A DNA stretch of 5,153 bases, taken from positions 1 to 5,153 of the forward strand of contig JBGAJB010000253.1 of the NCBI GenBank assembly GCA_044225155.1, written 5' to 3'. The notes beneath the pieces are model-generated. The model was given only the letters and a program-made list of their open reading frames with translations, was not told the DNA's origin and did no database searches. The position numbers and the translations under genes were made by a program. This DNA is from CAYMBL01 sp044225155. GTDB taxonomy: Bacteria > Planctomycetota > Phycisphaerae > UBA1845 > Fen-1342. Every line of letters begins with the position of its first letter. The stretch's first letter is position 1. Below, in pieces: positions 1-5,153 of the stretch.

Positions 1-1707
1 GGATACGAAACGGCGCTCGCCCCCTTTCTCAAGTCCGGCGTCGCTCATAAGCCGGCGCATCGCGTCCTGCTCCTCGGCTGGGACGGGGCGACCTTCAACA
101 GGATCGATCCGCTCGTGCGTGCCGGCCGCCTGCCCAACCTGAAGAAGCTAATGGAACGCGGCACGTCGCTCGCGCTGGAATCCACCATCATCCCGATCTC
201 GTCGGCCGCGTGGTGTGGCGCGGTCACCGGTATGGGCCCCGCCAAGTCGGGCGTTTTCGGTTTTTTCGAGGATGTGCCGGGCACATACGACATTCAGCTC
301 ATCAGCTCACACACGCGCCGCGCGCCGGCCATCTGGCAAATGTTGAACGAACACGGCCGCAAGACGCACGTCATCGGCGTTCCGATCACCTATCCGCCGG
401 AACGAATCGACGGCGTCATGTTCGGCTGCATGCTGACGCCCTTCGAGGCGGACTACGCCTGGCCAAGCGGACTGGCATCTGCGCTGCGCGGCCTCGGCTA
501 TCTGCCCGACCTCGACGCGTGGCGCAACAAGCAGGATTTCCATCTTGAAACTGTCCGCACGCAGCACGACATCAAGACGCGCATCGTCACGACGGTTCTG
601 AGCGATTCCGCGTGGGATTTCTCGATGATCGTCTACAAGAGCCTCGACGTGCTCTGCCATCGGCTCTACGACGGCCGCGACGACGGCGTCATCGCGGATC
701 ACTACCTTCTGCTCGACGACGCGCTCGACCGCATTCTTGCGACAGTCGATCCCGAAACCGACGTGCTCCTGATGTCCGACCACGGCTTCGGAACCTACTC
801 GAACTTCCTGAGCGTCAATGGGCTGCTCGTCGAGCTCGGAATCGCCGCGCGCCGCACCAACGCGCCTCCTCCGATCGACAACACCGACAACGCGTTCGGC
901 GAACTGCTGGCGAGCAAGCACGATTCCGACATGGCGCAGCTCGACCTCGAACACACGCTCGCGTTCTCCGGCGCGACCGAGGGCAACTTCGCCTCGATTC
1001 GCCTGAATGTGGCCGGTCGCGAGCCGCGCGGCATCGTTCCCGCCGCCGAGCGTGAGGCGACGATTCGCGAGATCATCGAAAAGCTTCGCACCGCGCGCAG
1101 CCGCATCGACGGCAAGCCGCTCGTCTTGCAGGCGCTGGCCTTTTCCGACGTATACATCGGCCCTTATTCAGCCGAAATGCCGGACATCCTCGTGGAGGTC
1201 GATCACCGCTACGACTGCAAGCCGTGGTACAAGCACCCGTCGCAGGTCCCTTTTCGCGTACCCTCTCCCGATCATGAGCGCGACGGCATCTTGATCGCGG
1301 CCGGGCCGTCGATTCGCCCCATTGCGGAGCGCGGGCGCGCTTCGGTGCTCGACATCGCCCCCACCGTACTGGCCCTGATGCACCTGCCGGGTACGCGCGA
1401 GATGGACGGCCATGCAATCGCATCGATCCTGAAAGACGCGCCGCCGGCGCCGACTGACGAAACCGCGCATTACGCCAAACGTCTCAGCGAATCGCGCACG
1501 AATCCCGCCGATGGAGGCGATTCGGACGTCCTGCGCCGCATTGGCGCGCTCGGCTATGGCGGCAATTCGCCGAACGCCGCCGACAATCCCCAGACGCGCC
1601 CGCACGCATCCCAACCGTCTTCCAGGCCGAATTCCCAAACATCCACGCGCCCGGCGCGGAATCCCGCATCCCGGCCGTCAGCCCCGAAACCAAGTGAGAA
1701 ACCATGA
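1..1707 (+). CDS. Alkaline phosphatase superfamily phosphodiesterase (type I phosphodiesterase / nucleotide pyrophosphatase-like), 5' partial
   Basis: The frame is open to base 1 and ends at TGA 1705-1707, giving 568 visible residues. A GTG at 115 is a possible start, but it would cut off the metal-binding motif LLLGWDGA (residues 23-30), so the true start lies upstream of the window. Ligands match the two-zinc pattern of nucleotide pyrophosphatase/phosphodiesterases: Asp28, a nucleophile in PISSAAW (Ser67, where Thr is usual), Asp216 with His220 (spacing of four, in LDVLCH), adjacent Asp260-His261 (SDHGFG) and His425 (PDHERDG). The family signature DIAPTVLALMHLPG follows, and a motif like RRIGALGYGG closes the fold. 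Residues from about 521 form a Pro/Ser/Arg/Asn-rich low-complexity tail with no evident domain. The family hydrolyses phosphate mono- or diesters; the substrate cannot be read from the sequence. No signal peptide can be judged because the N-terminus is missing. The stop overlaps the next gene's ATG by four bases, so the two are probably co-translated. Confidence 0.9.
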   Translation, partial: GYETALAPFLKSGVAHKPAHRVLLLGWDGATFNRIDPLVRAGRLPNLKKLMERGTSLALESTIIPISSAAWCGAVTGMGPAKSGVFGFFEDVPGTYDIQLISSHTRRAPAIWQMLNEHGRKTHVIGVPITYPPERIDGVMFGCMLTPFEADYAWPSGLASALRGLGYLPDLDAWRNKQDFHLETVRTQHDIKTRIVTTVLSDSAWDFSMIVYKSLDVLCHRLYDGRDDGVIADHYLLLDDALDRILATVDPETDVLLMSDHGFGTYSNFLSVNGLLVELGIAARRTNAPPPIDNTDNAFGELLASKHDSDMAQLDLEHTLAFSGATEGNFASIRLNVAGREPRGIVPAAEREATIREIIEKLRTARSRIDGKPLVLQALAFSDVYIGPYSAEMPDILVEVDHRYDCKPWYKHPSQVPFRVPSPDHERDGILIAAGPSIRPIAERGRASVLDIAPTVLALMHLPGTREMDGHAIASILKDAPPAPTDETAHYAKRLSESRTNPADGGDSDVLRRIGALGYGGNSPNAADNPQTRPHASQPSSRPNSQTSTRPARNPASRPSAPKPSEKP

Positions 1708-1982
1708 GTGAAACGCCCGCCACGACCCCTGAATTCGATCCGGCCCAACTCAAGAGCGCGATGAAAGCGTTCAAAAAGCGCTTGAAAATGGCGCGCCTCG
1801 ACGACGAATCCCGGCTCGGCCACGGCGCGCTCACGAGCGGCGGGCACTCCGGAATCGTCGCAATCATGCCGCCCAACCAGTTTCCGCAGCCGGTTTGGGA
1901 TGAGCTGGCACGCCAAGGCAAGTTGCGCCGCGCCGGCCAAGGGCTGTACGAACTCGTGCAAGAACTGAAGCCGGGCGATTAG
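1704..1982 (+). CDS. Small conserved-looking protein of unknown function, 92 aa
   Basis: The ATG at 1704 sits inside ATGA with the stop of the phosphodiesterase gene, a typical translational coupling arrangement; a weak GTGAG at 1694-1698 could serve as ribosome binding site. The frame closes with tandem stops (TAG at 1980-1982 and again at 1983-1985). The protein has a short disordered-looking start rich in Thr/Pro, then a strongly basic helix (about residues 14-30, KSAMKAFKKRLKMARLDD), a Gly/Ser-rich turn (residues 37-50) and a segment containing IVAIMPPNQFPQPVWDELARQGKLRRAGQ split by a Pro-rich loop, which looks like a compact helix-turn-helix-like or winged fold ending in a tyrosine-containing strand (GLYELV). 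It has no signal peptide or membrane segment. I vaguely recall similar small proteins of planctomycetes but know no named family or function. Coupling to the phosphodiesterase gene suggests a shared transcript, not a proven shared role. The reading as a real gene rests on the overlap, codon bias and ordered composition. Confidence 0.75.
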   Translation: MSETPATTPEFDPAQLKSAMKAFKKRLKMARLDDESRLGHGALTSGGHSGIVAIMPPNQFPQPVWDELARQGKLRRAGQGLYELVQELKPGD

Positions 1983-1983
1983 T

Positions 1984-2017
1984 AGCCCGCGAAGCGCGGT
2001 CAGCAAGGCCGAGGGCT
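1984..2017 (+). repeat. Inverted-repeat hairpin just after the stop codon
   Basis: CCGCG (1987-1991) and CGCGG (1995-1999) form a five-base-pair stem with an AAG loop, and AGCCC (1984-1988) can alternatively pair with GGGCT (2013-2017). It begins directly after the tandem stops of the small gene. There is no following T run, so it is not a standard intrinsic terminator; it may still stabilise the 3' end of the transcript. The TAGCCCG...GAGGGCT pattern resembles a dispersed intergenic repeat I remember from planctomycete genomes, which is a recollection and not a search. Confidence 0.4.
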
Positions 2018-2038
2018 GCGTGTCGCAAACGGCCTGGC

Positions 2039-2099
2039 GGATCGCAAATACCGGGAGGGCGAGGCTCCCGCCGAGCCGTGTCTACGCGCGATCCCTCCC
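2039..2099 (+). repeat. Composite inverted repeat with two competing folds
   Basis: Fold A pairs GGATCGC (2039-2045) with GCGATCC (2088-2094) and encloses the hairpin CGGGAG (2052-2057) / CTCCCG (2065-2070). Fold B pairs GGGAGGG (2053-2059) with CCCTCCC (2093-2099) and encloses GGCTC (2063-2067) / GAGCC (2073-2077). The two folds use the same bases and exclude each other. The core around 2053-2077 looks like a dispersed planctomycete intergenic repeat as I recall it. It lies about 140 bases upstream of the B12/GTPase gene and could act in its leader, at the end of the preceding transcript, or be an inert repeat copy. Confidence 0.45.
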
Positions 2100-2226
2100 A
2101 GTCGGTGAATAATCCCCTACATAAGCCCCAGTCTTTCCGCCCGTCGCCGCCGTACTTCTTCGCATCAGCGCGGCCATCGGTTACATTCCTCGCCGCAGAA
2201 AATCGGGCGTCCGCCAATCGAGCCGC

Positions 2227-2230
2227 GAGG
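2227..2230 (+). promoter_or_regulatory. Ribosome binding site of the B12/GTPase fusion gene
   Basis: GAGG at 2227-2230 stands five bases before the ATG at 2236. It supports this start, which also places the family's N-terminal strand (VRVLLSKIGLDGHD) four residues into the protein, as expected. Confidence 0.6.
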
Positions 2231-2235
2231 ATCAG

Positions 2236-3345
2236 ATGAATCGTCCCGTCCGGGTATTACTGTCGAAAATCGGCCTCGACGGCCACGATCGCGGCGCCAA
2301 GCTGATCGCCCGCAGCCTCCGCGACGCCGGAATGGAGGTCATCTACACCGGCCTCTGGCAAACCCCGCAATCGACCGTTCACGCGGCTCTACAGGAAGAC
2401 GTCGACGTGCTCGGCATCAGCCTGCTTTCCGCGGCACACATGACCGTCATCCCCGAAGTGATTCGACTCTGCCGTGAGGCGGGTATCGGCGACATTCCCG
2501 TCATCGTCGGCGGCATCATTCCCGAGCAGGACAAGCCCGAGCTGGTCAAGATCGGCTGCGCCGGCGTCTTTAACCCCGGAACTTCGATGGCGTCGATCGT
2601 CGAATCGCTCACCGAGTTGGCCGCGAAGAAGCGCGCCGAGATCGAAGCGGACCAGACGCCGCTCGATCTGACGACGATGCGCGGCGTCGCGCGCGCGATC
2701 ACGCTGCTCTCGCTCGGCCGCACCGACCGCGTCGGCAAAGTCGCATCGGCTAACAACGCCGCCCTGATCGGCGTGACCGGCGCCCCCGGGGTCGGCAAGA
2801 GCACGTTCATCGGCCGCCTGGCACGCGAGCTGCGCGGGCGCGGACATCGCGTCGCCGTGGTCGCCGTCGACCCCAGCAGCCCGATCACCGGCGGCTCGCT
2901 GCTCGGCGACCGTCTCCGCATGATGAAAAACGAGCCGGACGACGGCCTGTTCGTCCGCAGTCTCTCCTCATCCGGCCAGGCCGGCGGCCTTGGACCGCAC
3001 ACCGCCGAGACCGCTCGCCTGCTTGCAGCCAGTGGTTATCCGATCGTGCTGATTGAAACCGTCGGCGCGGGGCAGAATGACGTGGAAATTCGCAAGGTTA
3101 CAAATGAGGTGCTGCTGCTCGTCATGCCCGGCGCGGGAGATTCCGTCCAGTTCGCGAAGGCCGGCGTGGTCGAGATCGCCTCCGCATTCGTCGTGAACAA
3201 GGCCGACCTGCCGGGAGCGGACAACACCATCCGCGACCTGCGCGATTCGATCGACGATCACCGCCCAGTCTGGCCCGTCAGCGCCCTGCGCGGCGAAGGT
3301 CTCGAACCGCTGTGCGAGTGGATCGAAGCAAAGGCCCGCGGCTAG
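2236..3345 (+). CDS. Fusion of adenosylcobalamin-binding mutase small subunit and MeaB/ArgK-type GTPase chaperone, 369 aa
   Basis: Residues 1-131 are a B12-binding Rossmann-like domain of the methylmalonyl-CoA mutase group: DGHDRG (15-20) supplies His17 as lower cobalt ligand, Ser62-Leu-Leu is the SxL element, and GG (92-93, in VGGIIP) contacts the nucleotide tail. After a linker, residues 148-158 (MRGVARAITLL) match the helix preceding the MeaB G domain. The G domain shows P-loop GAPGVGKST (182-190), DPSSPITGGSLLGDRLRM, the Walker B-like ETVGAGQND (274-282) and NKAD (321-324) for guanine recognition. The protein ends right after the SALRGEG element, so the C-terminal dimerisation arm of MeaB is absent, as is the TIM-barrel catalytic domain that follows the G domain in IcmF. 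By family knowledge, MeaB-type GTPases gate delivery of adenosylcobalamin to the mutase and protect it from inactivation. I infer that this cytoplasmic protein is the small subunit plus in-cis chaperone of a mutase whose large subunit is encoded elsewhere (methylmalonyl-, isobutyryl- or ethylmalonyl-CoA type undetermined). A ribosome binding site precedes it; no cobalamin riboswitch is visible. Confidence 0.92.
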   Translation: MNRPVRVLLSKIGLDGHDRGAKLIARSLRDAGMEVIYTGLWQTPQSTVHAALQEDVDVLGISLLSAAHMTVIPEVIRLCREAGIGDIPVIVGGIIPEQDKPELVKIGCAGVFNPGTSMASIVESLTELAAKKRAEIEADQTPLDLTTMRGVARAITLLSLGRTDRVGKVASANNAALIGVTGAPGVGKSTFIGRLARELRGRGHRVAVVAVDPSSPITGGSLLGDRLRMMKNEPDDGLFVRSLSSSGQAGGLGPHTAETARLLAASGYPIVLIETVGAGQNDVEIRKVTNEVLLLVMPGAGDSVQFAKAGVVEIASAFVVNKADLPGADNTIRDLRDSIDDHRPVWPVSALRGEGLEPLCEWIEAKARG

Positions 3346-3395
3346 GCCGATCTTGAACCCGTTCGCACTTGCACGAAGCCAGCCCCGCTCGCGCG

Positions 3396-3401
3396 TATAA
3401 T
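3396..3401 (+). promoter_or_regulatory. Candidate -10 box (TATAAT) of nadE
   Basis: A perfect TATAAT stands out in GC-rich sequence, 36 bases before the nadE ATG. The -35 region is poor: the best TTG-containing hexamer, TTGCAC at 3369-3374, is 21 bases away, too far for a standard sigma-70 promoter, and there is no TG extension. If used, transcription would start near 3408, four bases before the mini-ORF ATG at 3412. It suggests nadE is transcribed on its own. Confidence 0.45.
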
Positions 3402-3411
3402 TCCGCCAGAC

Positions 3412-3441
3412 ATGAGCGACCCGACGAAATCGCCCGCATGA
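3412..3441 (+). CDS. Possible nine-codon leader ORF overlapping the nadE start
   Basis: ATG at 3412 opens a frame encoding MSDPTKSPA that ends at TGA 3439-3441, so its stop overlaps the nadE ATG (3438-3440) as ATGA. It has no Shine-Dalgarno, but from a start near 3408 it would be almost leaderless. nadE itself lacks a clear ribosome binding site, so re-initiation after this mini-ORF is a plausible way to translate nadE. The peptide has no run of codons suggesting attenuation. It may also be a chance frame; evidence is positional only. Confidence 0.25.
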   Translation: MSDPTKSPA

Positions 3442-5120
3442 AACTCGCCCTCGCGCAGCTCAACCCGCTCATCGGCGACATCGCCGGGAACCTCGCTGCC
3501 GCCCAGCGCGCCGCACAACAAGCCCGCTCGGCCGGCGCCGATCTCGTGATCTTTGCCGAACAGACGCTCCTCGGCTATCCGGCTAAGGATCTCTGGCTCC
3601 GCGCTGAAGCCATTCGTGAAAACGTCGCCGCGCTAGACGAGTTCGCCAAAAGCCTCAGCGGCATCGCCGCGATCATCGGTTTCGCCGAACCCAACACCGG
3701 CGTACACGGCCGCCCGGTGTTCAATGCGGCCGCACTGTGTGACGGCGGCCGCGTCATGCAGGTATGGCGCAAGCGGCTGTTGCCGACGTACGACGTATTC
3801 GACGAATCCCGCTACTTCCAGCCCGCCGGCCCGCAGCCGGTCGTCAACTTTCGCGGAACGCGCCTCGCTGTGACGATCTGCGAAGACCTGCTGCACGAGC
3901 CGCTGGCCGGGCGGTCGCTCTACGACTGCGATCCCGTTGCCGACGTCGCGAGAGCCGGCGCTGAACTGATCATCAACATCTCCGCCTCCCCCTATTGGCT
4001 GGGCAAATTGGCGTGGCGGCGCGAACGGGCATCGGCGGACGCCCGCAAGCTGCGCGTGCCGATCGTGCTCGTGAATCAGGTCGGCGGAAACGACGAACTG
4101 GTCTTCGACGGCGGCAGCTTCGTCGTCGGCGCGAACGGCGCGACGCTCGCTCAAGCACGCGCCTTCGCCGAAGATCTATTGATTGTCGATCTGGCCCGCC
4201 CGGCCGACGCCCGGCGCGAATCCGTTCCGTCCGGCATGGCCGAAATGCACGCCGCCCTTGTCCTCGGCGTGCGCGATTACGCCCGCAAGTGTGGCTTCCG
4301 CAAGGCCGTGCTCGGCCTCTCGGGCGGAATCGATTCCGCCGTCACGGCCTGCCTCGCCGTCTCCGCCCTCGGCGCGGAAAACGTGCACGGCGTCGCGCTC
4401 CCCAGCCGCTTCAGCAGCCCGCACAGCATCGACGACGCGCGCGAGGTCGCGCGCCGCCTCGGCATCCGTTTCTCAACGATCCCGATCGAGCCGGCCCACC
4501 TCGCCTACGAACAGATGCTCGCGCCGTCGTTCGTCGGACGAGCGGCCGACGTCGCCGAAGAAAACGTGCAATCGCGCATTCGCGGCGCGACGCTCATGGC
4601 CCTTTCGAACAAATTCGGCGACCTGCTGCTCACCACCGGCAACAAGAGTGAAATCGCCGTGGGCTATTGCACGCTCTACGGCGACATGTGCGGCGGACTG
4701 GCTGTCATCAGCGACGTGCCGAAAACAAAGGTGTACGAATTGGCGCGTTACATCAATTCGCAAGCCGCGGCCGCCCTCAACCACGCATCAAATCCCATTC
4801 CCGAGTCGTCGTTGACCAAGGCCCCGTCGGCCGAGCTTCGCCCCAATCAGACCGATCAGGATTCGCTCCCTCCGTACGACATCCTGGACGCCATTTTGGA
4901 GCGCTACGAAGAAGCCGGCGAAAGCGCGGCCGAGATCATCGCGGCCGGCTTTGACGAAGCCACCGTGCGGCGCGTCATCCGCCTCATCCATGTCAGCGAA
5001 TACAAACGGAAACAAGCCGCCCCCGGCCTGAAGGTCACGTCGCGGGCATTCGGCTTCGGCCGGCGCATGCCGATCGCCGCGAAAATGCCGTCGATCTCGT
5101 CCTGCGCTGAGCGCCCTTGA
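3438..5120 (+). CDS. nadE: Glutamine-dependent NAD+ synthetase (NadE, two-domain), 560 aa
   Basis: This enzyme converts nicotinic acid adenine dinucleotide to NAD+ using ATP and ammonia released from glutamine, the last step of NAD synthesis, in the cytoplasm. Residues 1 to about 250 are a nitrilase-fold glutaminase with the triad Glu41 (in FAEQTLLGYP, where FPEL is usual), Lys112 (RKRLLPTYDVFDE) and Cys148 (TICEDL). The synthetase domain has the ATP-pyrophosphatase P-loop SGGIDS (295-300), TTGNKSEIAVGY around 402-405, GDMCGGLAVISDVPKT, and the closing motifs SAELRP, DSLPPYDILD and KVTSRAFGFGRRMPI. The length is near the usual 540-560. The ATG at 3438 is chosen because family proteins begin with a strand like MKLALAQLNPLIGD; an in-frame TTG at 3369 would add 23 residues of unrelated sequence. 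The C-terminus runs about 16 residues past the usual RRxPI ending. It has its own upstream gap with a TATAAT box, and no clear Shine-Dalgarno. Confidence 0.96.
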   Translation: MKLALAQLNPLIGDIAGNLAAAQRAAQQARSAGADLVIFAEQTLLGYPAKDLWLRAEAIRENVAALDEFAKSLSGIAAIIGFAEPNTGVHGRPVFNAAALCDGGRVMQVWRKRLLPTYDVFDESRYFQPAGPQPVVNFRGTRLAVTICEDLLHEPLAGRSLYDCDPVADVARAGAELIINISASPYWLGKLAWRRERASADARKLRVPIVLVNQVGGNDELVFDGGSFVVGANGATLAQARAFAEDLLIVDLARPADARRESVPSGMAEMHAALVLGVRDYARKCGFRKAVLGLSGGIDSAVTACLAVSALGAENVHGVALPSRFSSPHSIDDAREVARRLGIRFSTIPIEPAHLAYEQMLAPSFVGRAADVAEENVQSRIRGATLMALSNKFGDLLLTTGNKSEIAVGYCTLYGDMCGGLAVISDVPKTKVYELARYINSQAAAALNHASNPIPESSLTKAPSAELRPNQTDQDSLPPYDILDAILERYEEAGESAAEIIAAGFDEATVRRVIRLIHVSEYKRKQAAPGLKVTSRAFGFGRRMPIAAKMPSISSCAERP

Positions 5121-5153
5121 TTTTCTGCGAACAAAACCCTAACCTTCCGCCTT

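Noticed and set aside
115..117. GTG at 115 as start of the phosphodiesterase
   Set aside because: It would remove the GWDGA metal-binding motif, which is in frame just upstream; the frame is open to the left edge.
307..954. Long minus-strand open frames opposite the phosphodiesterase and the other genes
   Set aside because: They are antisense shadows of genes with clear family motifs on the + strand, with Arg/Val-rich composition typical of GC-rich DNA.
2108..2113. AATAAT as a -10 box for the B12/GTPase gene
   Set aside because: No acceptable -35 hexamer lies 16-18 bases upstream (the region is CGCG-rich) and the TG is not at the extended -10 position.
1864..2217. Minus-strand 117-codon frame across the intergenic gap
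   Set aside because: It is Arg/Pro-rich, overlaps the small gene and reads through the inverted repeats; it looks like a GC-driven open frame.
1983..2235. Cobalamin riboswitch upstream of the B12-dependent gene
   Set aside because: No B12-box-like GCCACTG element is present in the gap, and the gap seems too short for it together with the inverted repeats.
3369..3437. Longer NadE start at TTG 3369
   Set aside because: The extra 23 residues match nothing expected in NadE, would span the TATAAT box, and the ATG at 3438 starts precisely at the conserved first strand.
5104..5124. Intrinsic terminator at the end of nadE (GCGC-TGA-GCGC then TTTT)
   Set aside because: The stem is only four or five base pairs, lies inside the coding end, and the T run of four is six bases away; too weak to call.

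Overview
The window is GC-rich bacterial DNA with all supported genes on the + strand and short gaps between them. Codon use, a split B12-dependent acyl-CoA mutase component, a phosphodiesterase of the alkaline phosphatase superfamily and a hairpin-forming intergenic motif that I recall as common in planctomycete intergenic DNA all fit a planctomycete-like genome. This taxonomic reading is an inference from memory, not a search result.

Layout. Bases 1-1707 hold the 3' part of a phosphodiesterase/phosphatase of the alkaline phosphatase superfamily; the frame is open to the left edge, so its start lies outside. It is coupled by an ATGA overlap to a small uncharacterised protein (1704-1982). A 253-base gap follows with GC-rich inverted repeats that can form two mutually exclusive folds; its right part (2100-2220) shows nothing I can name. 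Bases 2236-3345 encode a single protein that joins an adenosylcobalamin-binding domain (small subunit of a methylmalonyl-CoA-type mutase) to a MeaB-type GTPase chaperone, without the catalytic TIM barrel. A 92-base gap carries a perfect TATAAT box and a nine-codon mini-ORF that overlaps the ATG of the last gene. Bases 3438-5120 encode a complete two-domain glutamine-hydrolysing NAD+ synthetase (NadE). The last 33 bases hold nothing recognisable.

How the genes relate. The first two genes look like one transcription unit. The B12/GTPase gene and nadE each have their own upstream gap and seem to be separate units; no shared pathway is evident. The point of greatest interest is the B12-domain/GTPase fusion: it resembles the front two-thirds of IcmF and presumably works with a catalytic large subunit encoded elsewhere. 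No RNA genes, CRISPR arrays, insertion sequences or phage genes were seen.
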